From the NCBI GenBank assembly GCA_017163975.1, contig JAFFSR010000249.1, forward strand, positions 1,180,501 to 1,244,500: 64,000 nt of DNA, in the 5' to 3' direction. The stretch comes from Anastatus disparis. Its lineage: Eukaryota > Arthropoda > Insecta > Hymenoptera > Eupelmidae. The translations under genes and the position numbers were made by a program. Shown in pieces: positions 33,232 to 45,335 of this stretch (positions within the stretch are counted from its first letter, which is position 1; every line of letters begins with the position of its first letter). Under the pieces are notes generated by a model, which did not search any database, had not been told where the DNA came from, and saw nothing but the letters and a program-made list of their open reading frames with translations.

Positions 33232-33987
33232 GGTTGTATGGGCTATACAGTCCGTGTCAAAAGTTAGTTTTTTTAGAAAATTGCCTATATTTTTCGGTAG
33301 AAAGTAATTATTTAATTTTTAGCTTAGTAACTTATTAGATAATATTAAAACAATCATTTTAAACTTTGTTTCATTTAAATATAATGAATTATTAAAGAGT
33401 TATAACATTTTAAAGTTTATAAATTTTACACAAATCTAATGCAATCATAAATAATAATGCCAAACTTTCAAAAATGGTTTTATTTGACTGCAACAAAGTT
33501 TATTTTATTCAGTTTAAAATTTAGAACCTATTGACGAGGATGGATTATTGATTTTTATTTTTTATTAAAATTTATTGCTAATTTTCTGCGGAAAAATGTA
33601 TATGTCTCAGACGGTACTTACTGTTTGATCATAGAATATTAGCAATAAATTTTAATAAAAAATAAAAATCAAAATTCCATCCTCGTCAATAGATTCTAAA
33701 TTTTAAACTGAACAAAATAAACTTTGTTGCAGTTGAATAAAATCATTTTTGAAAGTTTGGCATTATTATTTATAATTGCATTAGATTTGTGTAAAATTTA
33801 TAAACTTTAAAATGTTATAACTCTTTAATAATTCATCATATTTAAATAAGACAAAGTTTAAAATGATTTTTTTAATATCATCTAATAAGTTACTAGCCTA
33901 AATATTAAATAATTACGTTCTACCGAAAAATATAGGCGATTTTCTAAAAAACTAACTTTTGACACAGACTGTATAGCCCATACAACC
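33232..33987. mobile_element. TTAA-flanked foldback element of 756 bp
   Basis: The ends GGTTGTATGGGCTATACAGT are inverted copies, flanked by TTAA at 33228-33231 and 33988-33991. The arms (about 360 bp each) pair almost completely, with the loop near 33610. No coding capacity. Its terminal sequence differs from the other TTAA elements here, so it is a separate family with the same target choice. Confidence 0.8.
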
Positions 33988-34165
33988 TTAATCACTCCAA
34001 GTTATATAATCGAATCTCGTGCACAAAAAAAACCACTTCACTGACGCGAAAATCAACTGGCGAGAGCCGTTGATTTACGAAAAAATGTTAATTCTTATCG
34101 GGCGCAGCCCACTCACCAGTGATAGTACTTTAAGCTCCGTCTAGGTCTTAGAGCATATACTACTA

Positions 34166-36423
34166 AGCTTGGGGAACTGGGCGAGTAATTATAAATTTCA
34201 TAAAAAATAATTATTAAAATAAATGCGGAATCGTTTGCAGATTTTGCAATATGCATTAAAATAATTGTGGAAACAATGGTTTTCGAGAAAATTAAAATAA
34301 TATATTTTAGGATCCTAAAAAAAGAAAATACGGCTACTGCTTACAAATCGTGCGTAAACATAATAAAAATCATTGGAATCAATTGCAATTTAATTGCGGA
34401 TTCCATAGATGTTTTCATAATTAGCGTAACCCGTGTAATTATAGAGAAGATAATTTTTTCTAATATTCATTTACTATTACCCCCACCAGCCGCACCGTAT
34501 AAATCAAATAATCATGAATTTTAATAAAAATAATATTTAAACAATTGTGGAATCGTTTGCAGATTTTGCAATATGCATTAAATTAATTGTGGAAACAATG
34601 GTTTTCGAGAAAATTAAAATAATGTATTTTAGGATCCTAAAAAAAAGAAAATACGGCTACTGCTTACAAATCGTGCATAAATATAATAAAAATCATTGGA
34701 ATCGATTGCAATTTAATTGCGGATTCCATAGATATTTTCATAATTATTTAAATGAATTCATGTTAGAATTATTTAAACTTTAGCTAACTGTTTTTAAAAG
34801 AACATTTTAAAAATAAATAATAATAGTAAATAAATGATAAAAAAATTATTTTCTTTATAATTACAAGGGTTACGCTAATTATGAAAACATCTATGGAATC
34901 CGCAATTAAATTGCAATCGATTCCAATGATTTTTATTATTTTTATCCATGATTTGTAAGCAGTAGCCATATTTTCCTTTTTTTAGGATCCTAAGATATAT
35001 TATTCAATTTTTCTCAAAATTAATTATTCCCACAATTATTTTAATGCATATTGGAAAATCTGCAAGCGATTCCACAATTGTTTAAATATTATTTTTATTA
35101 AAATTTATAATTATTTGATTTATACGGTGCGGCTGGTGGGGGTAATAGTAAATGAATATTAAAAAAAATGATCTTCTCTATAATTACAAGAGTTACGCTA
35201 ATTATGAAAACATTTATGGAATCCGCAATTAAATTGCAATCGATTCCAATGATTTTTATTATATTTATGCACGATTTGTAAGCAGTAGCCGTATTTTCTT
35301 TTTTTAGGATCCTAAAATACATTATTTCAATTTTCTCGAAAACCATTGTTTCCACAATTAATTTAATGCATATTGCAAAATCTGCAAACGATTCCACAAT
35401 TGTTTAAATATTATTTTTATTAAAATTCATGATTATTTGATTTATACGGTGCGGCTGGTGGGGGTAATAGTAAATGAATATTAGAAAAAATTATCTTCTC
35501 TATAATTACACGGGTTACGCTAATTATGAAAACATTTATGGAATCCGCAATTAAATTGCAATCGATTCCAATGATTTTTATTATATTTATGCACGATTTG
35601 TAAGCAGTAGCCGTATTTTCTTTTTTTAGGATCCTAAAATACATTATTTCAATTTTCTCGAAAACCATTGTTTCCACAATTAATTTAATGCATATTGCAA
35701 AATCTGCAAACGATTCCACAATTGTTTAAATATTATTTTTATTAAAATTCATGATTATTTGATTTATACGGTGCGGCTGGTGGGGGTAATAGTAAATGAA
35801 TATTAGAAAAAATTATCTTCTCTATAATTACACGGGTTACGCTAATTATGAAAACATTTATGGAATCCGCAATTAAATTGCAATCGATTCCAATGATTTT
35901 TATTATATTTATGCACGATTTGTAAGCAGTAGCCGTATTTTCTTTTTTTTAGGATCCTAAAATACATTATTTTAATTTTCTCGAAAACCATTGTTTCCAC
36001 AATTAATTTAATGCATATTGCAAAATCTGCAAACGATTCCACAATTGTTTAAATATTATTTTTATTAAAATTCATGATTATTTGATTTATACGGTGCGGC
36101 TGGTGGGGGTAATAGTAAATGAATATTAGAAAAAATTATCTTCTCTATAATTACACGGGTTACGCTAATTATGAAAACATCTATGGAATCCGCAATTAAA
36201 TTGCAATCGATTCCAATGATTTTTATTATGTTTACGCACGATTTGTAAGCAGTAGCCGTATTTTCTTTTTTTAGGATCCTAAAATACATTATTTTAATTT
36301 TCTCGAAAACCATTGTTTCCACAATTATTTTAATGCATATTGCAAAATCTGCAAACGATTCCGCATTTATTCTAATAATTATTTTTTATGAAATTTATAA
36401 TTACTCGCCCAGTTCCCCAAGCT
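34166..36423. mobile_element. Element with internal 322-bp tandem array in inverted arms; 9-bp duplication
   Basis: Starts AGCTTGGGGAACTGGGCGAG and ends with its inverse; ATACTACTA is duplicated at 34157-34165 and 36424-36432. Inside are tandem copies of a 322-bp unit: two in plus orientation (from about 34228) and five in minus orientation (boundaries near 35072, 35394, 35716, 36038 and 36360), facing each other across a spacer near 34745-34800. A 9-bp duplication fits Mutator-like transposition, but nothing else identifies the family. The open frames that recur with the units are fragments of the repeat and show no protein signature. Confidence 0.8.
34228..36360. repeat. Tandem array of 322-bp units, 2 plus and 5 minus
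   Basis: Each unit contains TTAGGATCCTAA, CAATTTAATTGCGGATTCC and a GC-rich block, CACCAGCCGCACCG. The adjacent minus units are nearly identical to each other (35395-35716 and 35717-36038 differ at very few sites), pointing to recent amplification or conversion. The unit next to the centre, about 34800-35072, is the most diverged and partial. Confidence 0.85.
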
Positions 36424-36672
36424 ATACTACTAGAGGCAGTTTGAATGCGCAGTGCGCGTGGTTAAGTTGAGAAAGAGAAAGGTATATTTAGGTTGACAGA
36501 TATTTCTTTTTCTCCGGCACGTGATTGGTTTGTTTTGTTCCCTATTTCTTTATCACATGACGGAGAGATAGAGATAGCTACCAACCTTAGTATATTATTC
36601 TCTTTCTCAACCTAACCACGCGCACGGTGCATTCAGAGCTTTCTCCAGTAGTATATGCTCTAAGGTCTAGGT

Positions 36673-36824
36673 CGATACAGTCGACGATGGTGCTCAAGAT
36701 GGCTAATTGAATATGGCTGGCTGGCGATAATGGCCGCTCGATCGCTAGCTTCCTTCGGGCCTTGGTGGTCGTTACCGGCGACGTTGATTGCTGCTTCAAC
36801 TCGTCTCCAGAGTCAGGACTTTCC

Positions 36825-36874
<50 letters not shown>

Positions 36875-38809
36875 ACTCAGCTGCAGATCCTCTCAGGTCT
36901 TATAAGTTTTCTCCTGTCCGAATATGCACAGTGAAGAAAAGGAATGACTCTTGAAAGTCGCGACAAATCACAAAAGGAAAAAGGCTTTGGTGCGACACGA
37001 GGACGACAATTAAATCACGTGCGACTCAGCGCAAAGACCAGCAGTGAATGTCTTCTTCTTCAAAGCTACTTCCTTCTTCTCCACGTCTTCTTGTCTTCTT
37101 GTTATCTTCTGTCTTCATTTAATTTATTTTACTCCCAATCACAGCTCTTTTAACAGGCTTTCATTCGTCCAACGTCATTTCCTTTTCACTATTTGTTTAA
37201 TTAACTTGCACGTTTATAAGTTCACACAATTGTTAATTTATCTTTTTCTAATACTAGTTCTAACAATTTTTATTCTTTATTAATCTATTATTCTCTTCGT
37301 TTTCTAGTTATTCTCTATCCTGTTCTGTCTTCTTATGCGCAGATGAGTCGCTACCGTCTACACATAGTGATATTATACATACATATACATACATTTTTCT
37401 TTTCCATTTTTCTTGATTATCTCCTTTCTTTCTCTTCGCTTAATGCGCGAGAGATCGACGCGCCAGCACTTTCAATTCGCTTTGCTAGTCTACGGATCTC
37501 CCCATCTCTCTTACTCCTTATCTATTTCTTATTCTTCCCTCTTGTACCTCTTCTTCTTGAATCCTTGACTCCTAGCGCACGCGCGGTCGTGGCTATGTTT
37601 TGGTGTATACGTCGTCGCTTAACTGGCTGCTAAAGCAGCACCGATGTTCACACACAGTAGCTATCGATGTATGTGTAATGGCAGCCGTGCACGTCTGCTA
37701 TAAATCAACTCGTCGCCTCATGATCTCGTTTACAAAAAAAAAAAGAAATTAGGGGAATTAATAAAATTTAAAAAAAATCTCATATGCGTTCGGGCCCATG
37801 AGTGGTTGGTGATTTGTGCCAACGGGAGAAAAATTTTTATTTTAACAAAAAAGAATTTTTATTGTTACGTGCTATTTTCCACGTCACAAACTCTCGCCCC
37901 CCTGAGCTGGACATTCGCCAGAGTGGACAAAATTTACAAAATTTTTACAAAATTTTTACAAAATTTTGTACACGCAATGCACTTTACACCAACGGCTCTC
38001 GCCACCGAATCGCAAGCACGTTTTAATACAATGTTTTTTATGACTAATATACTCATTCTTCACACACATACACACACACTATTATTGTTCCCAGAAACTA
38101 CGCTTACTTATGTATAACTAATATTTATTTTTAAAAAATGTTTCTCGATTTGGTAGGAAAAAGTAGGAAAAAGTAGGAAAAGGTGGGGAAAAGGATTAAA
38201 TTTACTTCAAATTTTTAGCAATTTTTAGGAAATAAATAACTGCAAGGGTTTTGCAAGTATCCTTCTGCTTTAGCCCTACTGGTAATATTCTGATCTATCT
38301 TGCTAATCCTCCTATGGCGCTTCTGATTGCTGTTAGGGCTGTTATCAATCCATCGAGAAACTTCTGGGCTACTCTCGGTCCTATCAACAACACGATTGCT
38401 CTAGGGTCGGACTAGATCTCCGAGTACTACATCCAGGGAATTCCGATTCTTGTTACTCATGCCTACTACTGCATCCTCATCGTCTTGTGGTTCGGATTCG
38501 TTTTTGGTTATTACAGGTGGACCTTTCTCCCCTTTTGTCCAGACTTAGTCTCTGGATCTTCAGTCTTGATTAAAGGGAGAAGTATATGGTTTCTTCTTCT
38601 CGCTCGCAGGTGCTCCATGGCTCTCAAATCCCTGCTCTAGAGTATTTTCTGTAAACTCGAGTGAGGAGAGTGTCTTCATGGGCTCTTGTAATTTTTTTTT
38701 TCTTTTTTATCCGTCTTCTTTGGGTTAAAGCTCACTCTCTTTTTTTTTTTCATTGGTATCTATATTTTTTCACTGGAGAATTTCTAATTTTTCTTAATTT
38801 TTCTAGTTA
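36673..38809. other. Region without a recognised gene; TC microsatellite at 36831-36868
   Basis: Holds a TC run (36831-36868), a short ACAAAATTTTT tandem (about 37927-37966) and GTAGGAAAAA repeats (about 38153-38195). The base composition is mixed and less AT-rich near 36680-36820 and 37440-37700. Plus-strand open frames here show no domain. The downstream part (38200-38810) probably belongs to the decayed retrotransposon that carries the Gag remnant. Confidence 0.4.
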
Positions 38810-39850
38810 TTAGTTATTACAGTGACCTACGCTGTCATCACAGAGGGGTGGGGTCGACGTTAAGGAATTCGGGGTCTCTGGCGAAGTTAAGTCAGTGCTT
38901 TTTCGTGTTTGTTCAGTTTCAGTGGATTTGCTTCGTTTATCGGACTTCTTTTTACGGTGACGTTGTTTCTTTCGAGTGGATTTACTAGTTTCTTCTCTGT
39001 TACTCTTACTCTCACTGTTAGTTTCTCCTACTTCCTTAACATTACCAATCTTGGGTTTTCTCTTCGAAGCTTCATATGCTGCATCCTGAATAATCATCTC
39101 TTCACGGGGAGGTGGGGGTTGATATCTGTTATCTAAATCCTTTTGCTTCTCCCACCGTCTGCCTAGACGCCTGAGGTCTTCGTATGTTTCTATTCGCTTG
39201 CCTGCCATAAAATTACGATATTCTGGCAGTAAGTTCCTATACGCTGTATCGATCTGGGTCTTAACTGACGGTGGGTGTTTAAAATATCCTACTATACACC
39301 GGAAGCATGAGATAAAGTTTGAGATACTTTCTCCTTTGGCTTGAGTTCGTCTCTTTAACTCATCGAGAAGGTCTACCGTTTGACATCACCGACATATTGA
39401 TGTCTGAAGGCTCTTTTGAAGCTTTTCCAGTCATATACCTCTAGTTCTGCGGTTCGACACTAGATGCTGGCTGCTTCCGTAAACACACAGGGTAATGATG
39501 GTAATAAGTCTTCATCTCTGATACCGGCATTTCTACGGCAATTGCTCAGCCTGACTAGAAATTCCTCCGGCCCTTCTCATTCATCTCAGCTAAAACCACT
39601 TGTGGTTTGGTGATGTTGGTCCCTACCGGCATCTGAGTGAGTGTTTCCACATTCAATTAGTGGATCCTCTCTAACATCATCGTTTGCTGGCTGGTTGTGA
39701 CTTTCGAAGCCTAATCTGTCAAGGAAAGTGGCGTAGGCTTCGTACTAAATCTCTATAATCATCAAACTGTTCTTCTTCTTCTGGAGAGTAAAGTTCTTCT
39801 TGTAGTATCATTGGCTCTGGAGAGGCATTTTGAGGATTCTGAGATGGTAT
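38810..39850 (-). pseudogene. Gag remnant of an LTR retrotransposon
   Basis: Gag forms the retroelement particle and packages its RNA. On the minus strand an intact 132-codon piece (39208-38810, GKRIETYEDLRRLGRRWEKQ then PPPPRE and a Lys/Arg/Ser-rich tail) is preceded in broken frames by DTAYRNLLPEYRNF and, further up to about 39850, by FLVRLSNCRRNAG and EVYDWKSFKRAFRHQYVGD. That order is typical of the capsid C-terminal part of Gypsy-type Gag. Stops and shifts break it in several places. No protease, reverse transcriptase or LTR could be assigned to it. The AGKRIE methionine is internal, not the protein start. Confidence 0.6.
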
Positions 39851-40158
39851 GTAATTAAGAATCTATTTTAAGAGTACAGTTTAAAAAAGTGTTTAAAAAT
39901 ACTATTATCAGGTTATATATCAATGTATCTCCAAACTCTTAAAAATTAAGTTTTCAATTATAAAAATCAAATTTATGTTAAGTCGAATTTAATTCAGGAG
40001 TTAATTAAACTCCTTAATTAGCTTGAGTTTACAAAGAATAACATATAATAAAACAACTAAGGAAAGATTTATTCACAATGAACGAAGAGTTAAAATAATA
40101 TGTAATAATAAATATGTACAAGTATTTTAACTACATTAACGCAAACTTATCAATGAAT
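39851..40158. other. Non-coding spacer
   Basis: AT-rich sequence between the Gag remnant and the end of the transposase-like pseudogene. Nothing recognised. Confidence 0.35.
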
Positions 40159-42345
40159 TTTATTCGTCTTTAGACGTTTCAACTGAAAAAAAATTGTAAT
40201 ACTCATGGTACTGCGGTGATATAATATTTTGTCTACAAAGAGTTAACAAATCTTTTAATTTGTCATCTAGTAATCCTTGCACCTCGGAATAAGCATTTCA
40301 TAATAAGTACTTATTTACAACAACTTGACTTTTCTGTTTTCTGGTTGCTAAAATCTGGAAATCTTCGTCGAACAAATACTGATAACGAAGCTGCCCTGTT
40401 GAAAATAATGACGTCTTTCCAGTACGTCTTTGAAAGATGTCTTTGAAGACGTCTTTGGTCGAGTCTTAGATTGGAACAAAATAAGATATCATTTTTTTAA
40501 TGTTCCGGAAATATAGTAACCAAATTACGTCTTTTTTATAAGTAAAAAAATTTCAAAGGCGTATTTTTCCAATAAATATTCATAGTAAGAGACGTAAATT
40601 TTCAAAAAAAATTCTTTTTTTAAAACGAATGACGTCTTCCCTGTTGAAAATAATGACGTCTTTCTAAGACGTCTTTGAAAGACATCTTTGAAGACGTCTT
40701 TGGTCGTGTCTTAGATTGGAACCAAAAAAGATGTCATTTTTCCAATGTTTAGAAAAGTTATTCAACAAATAACGTCTTTTTACATTTTCAAAGACGTATT
40801 TTTTAAATAAAAATACATCTTTTTATAATTTCGAAGACGTATTTTTTAAATAAAAATTTGTAAGAAAAGACGTCATTTTTATTAAAAAAATACGTCTTTG
40901 AAATAATAAGACGTCATTTATTGAATAACTTTTCTAAACATTGGAAAAATGACGTCTTTTTTGTTCCAATTTCAGACACAACTAAAGACGTCTTCAAAGA
41001 CGTCTTCATAGACGTCTTCAAAGACATATTTCAAAGACGTACTGGAAAGACGTCATTATTTTCAACAGGGTAGTTTGGCTAATCTTTTGATGCTGATACT
41101 TTTCTTTAATTTTGTAATACTGACTGTCGTATTTCTTGTTCTATTGTTTTGAATAATATTTTTCGACCAATTCATCTTTTTAGAAATATCTTTAAAATCA
41201 AAATTCATGTCAAAAGTGACCTTTATAACTTTATAACCTGGATTAGGAGACTTAGCCTGTATCACTTCACACCATTCATCAAATATATATATTTTTCTCA
41301 TTTTCGCATACCTCTCGATCGTTGCATGAACAGAATCCCCTTTGCTTTGGGTATGTCCCACTTCTAAAAACGAATGTTTAATATTAACTCCATATTTCGA
41401 GGCATCATAGACAAACATTGAAAAAACATTTTTGTTTCGATTCTGTCCTGTGCAATTGTCCGACCAAAGAAAAAATTCTGTGTAAATTGTAAAATTATAA
41501 ACTGAAAGTTTACGTTTATAATATAATGAACTAGCTTCCGTTCTTGGTGTAGACAGTACTTTTTGATAATCGAAAACAATCAGGGCAATATTTTTATTTT
41601 TCAAAGCAACGACTCTGTCTTCCTATTTTATTTCTCTTGCTCTTTCTTTATTTTGAATATGATTATTATATTTTTTTCCAATTCTTTTTTATTTTCCTCA
41701 GCAGCATTTGTATACTCCTCGCATTGATCGCATTGATCTTTCTTTGGTTTAAAAAAAGAAATATTAAATTTTGTGTTAAAAATGTCGTTGTAGTGGTATT
41801 TTGATGCCGTTTTAAGTCCGTTCTCTTTTATCCACTGTACATATAATTTATACATCATACTAATAGACAATTGTTCTTCCAAATACTCAAGCTGAGAATC
41901 ATGGCGAATGTAATGTGATTCGACTCTCGGAAAGCTATTAACATGATTGATAACACTAACAGTCTTATCATTATCAACAACTTGCTGCTGCTTTTTTGAT
42001 TTTACGTGATTGTCAGACATATTTTTGTCTCTATTTCTTAATTTTGTTAAAGCTGTGGTGATAACTTGTCTACTTATATCAAGTGTATTGAGAAACATTA
42101 TATGGCATACCGGAATACTATTATCTTTATAAGGAATTCTATATGTTCGAATAAATTTTCTTTTTGATTCACTTTCACCGTTGCTTGTATGCTTTTCAGA
42201 GACATATCTTAAAAGAAAATAATATTTACGAACATGATCTTCTATGTTCCAGTAATCATTAAAAAATGACTGTCTTGCTTCTTCGGAAATCTTTTTTTCA
42301 CATTTAAATCGACATCCAGGACCACATGTCCTTTTTATCGATTAG
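40159..42345 (-). pseudogene. Transposase-like protein with WSDNCTGQNRN motif, split by a miniature element
   Basis: Reading from about 42345 on the minus strand: CGPGCRFKCEKKISEEAR (a Cys-rich block), NDYWNIEDHVRKYYFLLRYV, then the open stretch 42098-41628 with QCDQCEEY. After a stop comes 41604-41071 with WSDNCTGQNRN, FLEVGHTQSKGDSVHATIE and GYKVIKVTF. The frame is then interrupted by the element at 40394-41070 and resumes with LRYQYLFDEDFQ, ending after a further shift with HEYYNFF near 40160. The Asp in WSDN and the Asp/His/Glu in GDSVHATIE may belong to the catalytic centre. Such proteins are common in insect and cnidarian repeats; the superfamily is not assigned. Decayed sequence up to about 42650 may be the N-terminus. 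Confidence 0.7.
40394..41070. mobile_element. GACGTC-rich palindromic miniature element inside the pseudogene
   Basis: The ends CCCTGTTGAAAATAATGACG (40394) and its inverse (41070) enclose about 677 bp made of many AAGACGTCTTTGAAAGACG-like words. A second internal copy of the end sequence occurs near 40636. The interior folds into nested hairpins. It separates two parts of the same broken frame (LAKL before, QLRYQY after), so it is an insertion. No clear target duplication. Confidence 0.75.
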
Positions 42346-43479
42346 GCCGAAACAGTTTTCTTTGTGAACTAGGATACATATTTCAAACCACGATTTACCT
42401 TTTGCTTTTTTAAGTATTTTTGCCACTTATCTGGATTACGTAACGTCTTTCTCGTTATTTTCTTCGAATCATTAGAATTTTCTTCCGAAGCAGTAGTGCC
42501 TGCCGATTTGTCCACTTGTTCTACTTGTTCATTGAAAAATATAACTTCATCATCGGCAACATTTTCTTTATTTAAATCATTGGAATTTTTTTTTGATAGT
42601 GATAGTTGTAATCCTTCTCGACAGGTCCATTAATTATTACTTGTTTATCCATATCAAATAAATCATTTATCTGTTCTTTATTACCTATATAAGAAATAAA
42701 AAATTCATACTAAATTTAATTATAACAGTCTTTTTTGAGAAAAGTAAATATTTAATTTGAAGTGATCATTGGAATATAATAAAATAATTTTTTATTATTA
42801 GAAAAGACTTTTCATATAAAACTTAATTTATATGTGTATAACATGCTTCATATATTTTATAACCTCTCCTTACCCTATCACCTGAAAAAAGGTAGCACAA
42901 AGTGCTCATGTATAAGGAAAAGGATAAAAAGGAAAGATTCTTTTTAAGCTAGACCCGTTTTTGGTGTAGACGCCATGCTACAACCAGTCCGGGGTCTCTA
43001 TGCTTGTATGTTTTTACTAAATAAATGCCTCTTATAAGCCACGAGACTCTAGCTTTGATTTGTTAAGATCAACTACTTATTAATGGCCGATAACACCACA
43101 TACAAGTAAATTCCAATAAGTAACTCGTGATTTGATTTTAAGTACTTCACGTACATTCACCAAAAGACACTTAATTGAAAGTAATATTTATCAAATTCTT
43201 ACTAATCGTAAGACAAGTTAATGTTAATTAAGATTTTACACACTTAATAAATTCACAAAGTAAATACACGTGAATTTAATATTTAATCAATTTTACTAAG
43301 TAAAGCTTTGATTTTTACTTTAAATAGTATTTCGTTATTGCTGCTACCGGTACGGAGCTGGTATTTATCCAGCCCCTCGCGGACCTGCAGCTATAACGAA
43401 AATAAGAACAATAGCAACAAGTATTTATTTTAAGTTAAACTTTATTAGAAGAGAGCTGGCCAAAGAGTGCCGTACAAAG
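42346..43479. other. Region without a clear gene
   Basis: The right portion to about 42650 is probably decayed N-terminal sequence of the transposase-like pseudogene. 42660-43479 shows no gene. A short GC-richer part with ACCGGTACGGAGCTGG and CCAGCCCCTCGCGG lies near 43345-43385. Confidence 0.35.
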
Positions 43480-43885
43480 ATTCGGCTTCGATCTGCTTAA
43501 GCGTCGATCAAGCCGCCGCGGCCGCAATCCTCTCCTACTACTAAGTAGAAGGGATACATTTACATATCTTACATTGTACTATTACAGGTGCGCTTAGATG
43601 TGTGCTAGCGTACGTCACTTTATAGACGTGGATCGGCGCACATCTAAGCGCGTACATATATTCTTATTAATATCCATCTCGCGCGCTGATATACCTTCTA
43701 ATTGCTACGTCGCGCCGACTCACAAGATAGAGATAGACCTTTAACGTGATGATTCGAAATCAAGAGAGAATAAGATTATTGCTAATTATCTTTTATTTTA
43801 TTCTTTTTTCTTACTTATTCTCTCTCAAATTCTCTATCAATTCTTTATATTATAAATATAATATAATATAAGTGAGGTCACAATT
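43480..43885 (-). repeat. 3' LTR
   Basis: Matches 46971-47794 apart from the inserted element and a few bases. It contains a GC-rich inner part (CAAGCCGCCGCGGCCGCAAT near 43510) and an AT-rich end. Inverted words CGCTTAGATGTGTG and CACATCTAAGCG lie at about 43590 and 43636. Confidence 0.8.
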
Positions 43886-44369
43886 TGCCCCCCGAAAAAA
43901 ACTTTTGACTACTTTCTTATATAATTATTAAATATCTGTATTTAATTTCAGTTTTCGGAAAAGGAAATGCTTTTTAGTTGCATTCATGCGCGCGACTTTT
44001 AAATTTACATTATTTTTCTTTTCTTTTCTATTTAAACATTTTAATTCATTTTTATATTTCCTTTTCACTTTTGACTTATAAATGTATCTCATTGTACTCG
44101 TATTTGCCCCCCAAAATAAAATAATTTGCACTGTATCATAATACTTTAATTAATAATTACATTTCTTTTTTGGTCACAAATAATTACTGTGCAATTTATT
44201 TTATTTTTTACACCAGTGTACAATGAGCATCCCTCTTAATGACAATTAAATTTATAATATTTATATATTTTACGCTACCTTATAATTTCTTAAAACTACA
44301 TTACTATTAAAAAAAAGATTTATAATTTAACTAATGATCAGTTGATCTACCTTAATTTAGGTTCTTCTT

Positions 44370-45101
44370 TCACCTATACGTATTTATCCCATATATTAAG
44401 GGGTCCTTCTTCATTCTTGAGTGGGTTGCTTCTATTGTGCTTTCCCAATTTTTTATAATTAATGCATATAAGCATTTCTTTCTTTCTTTTGAACTGGAGT
44501 TCTTTATTGATGATTTATCTTTCTTTTTTTGTCCTTTGTGGCCATAATCTTTTGTTAATGTTTCATTTAAGTTTTCATATATTTGTTCTTGAGGTTTTAT
44601 AATTTCCTTTTTTATTTTAATTTTATTTGTATTCAACCTAGGTTTTCTGAAATTGTTTATTATTTTATATTTCAATACCTTTTTAAATAAGTTTTTATTC
44701 ATATACTTTAAATTGTTTTGTATCCTTTCATTTGAAGAATAAGAAGATTTATTTTCAATATTTTTTATCCAATGTTTATGTGATATGAAAGGATCAGATG
44801 CATTATTAAATACTTTATTTTCTTTAGAAATCAAATCCATTTGTTTGATTCCTAGTTTTTGTGATATATTATCACTTTTATTAATTTTTCCATGATCCTC
44901 ATCTTTTGCGAGTTCATGATTTATATAGTTTTCTTTTTTAGTGAATGCACATGTATTTGAGTCTTTGCTCTCATGTGATTCTTTTATTTGTTTATGAGTA
45001 TCCTCATTTAATTTGAGCTTTTGCTCTTTATATTTTAAATTGACATATTCGTCATTTATAGTGTTTTTCAATAGTATTTTTTCATGCATTGCCCCCCCCA
45101 A
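44370..45101 (-). CDS. Lysine-rich open frame of unknown function inside the LTR element
   Basis: A 243-codon open frame (MGGAMHEKILLKNTINDEY at the start), very rich in Lys and Asn, without a motif I recognise. It lies between Gag and the 3' LTR, where pol or an envelope-like gene would normally be. The start codon directly follows a run of G residues on its own strand (GGGGGGGCAATGC). There is no signal peptide, membrane segment or RT, protease or integrase motif. It could be an element-specific accessory protein or an open stretch of decayed pol. Confidence 0.35.
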   Translation of the reverse strand: MGGAMHEKILLKNTINDEYVNLKYKEQKLKLNEDTHKQIKESHESKDSNTCAFTKKENYINHELAKDEDHGKINKSDNISQKLGIKQMDLISKENKVFNNASDPFISHKHWIKNIENKSSYSSNERIQNNLKYMNKNLFKKVLKYKIINNFRKPRLNTNKIKIKKEIIKPQEQIYENLNETLTKDYGHKGQKKKDKSSIKNSSSKERKKCLYALIIKNWESTIEATHSRMKKDPLIYGINTYR

Positions 45102-45335
45102 TCATCACACTCAACATCTTTTGGATATTATATCTTGAAATATAGTATCTTTTTATTCTTTTATATTTTTTGCTAATAGTTTTAATTAATTTATTTTTCA
45201 TGGATAATATTTGATATTTTTTAGATTTTCCTAGGTTGGTACATTTTTTTGAATTTATAGTTTTATATATTTTTGGGGTGCTAGAGTTCGTTGCGTCTCT
45301 AACCCCATCTTTTTTAATACGAGAGGCAACTCTAT

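Larger units (their letters stand above)
34147..36664. mobile_element. Miniature element with 8-bp duplication, split by a later insertion
   Basis: The ends CTTAGAGCATATACTACT at 34147 and, inverted, at 36664 are flanked by GTCTAGGT at 34139-34146 and 36665-36672. Without the nested insert (34166-36423 and its duplicated 9 bp) the element is about 250 bp and a hairpin: GCGCGTGGTTAAGTTGAGAA near 36455 pairs with TTCTCAACCTAACCACGCGC near 36603-36623. An 8-bp duplication is compatible with hAT or P-like elements; no transposase is present. Part of the right inner arm also contains TTTCTTTTTCTCC/GGAGAGATAGAGA-type sequence. Confidence 0.75.

Noticed and set aside
34267..36322. Several similar open frames (METMVFEKIKI-type) recurring through the region
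   Set aside because: They repeat exactly with the 322-bp unit and shift with its mutations; no domain or start context. They are the repeat being open in one frame.
36730..37633. Serine/leucine-rich plus-strand frames near the TC microsatellite
   Set aside because: Composition is driven by TC and TTC runs; no homology seen.
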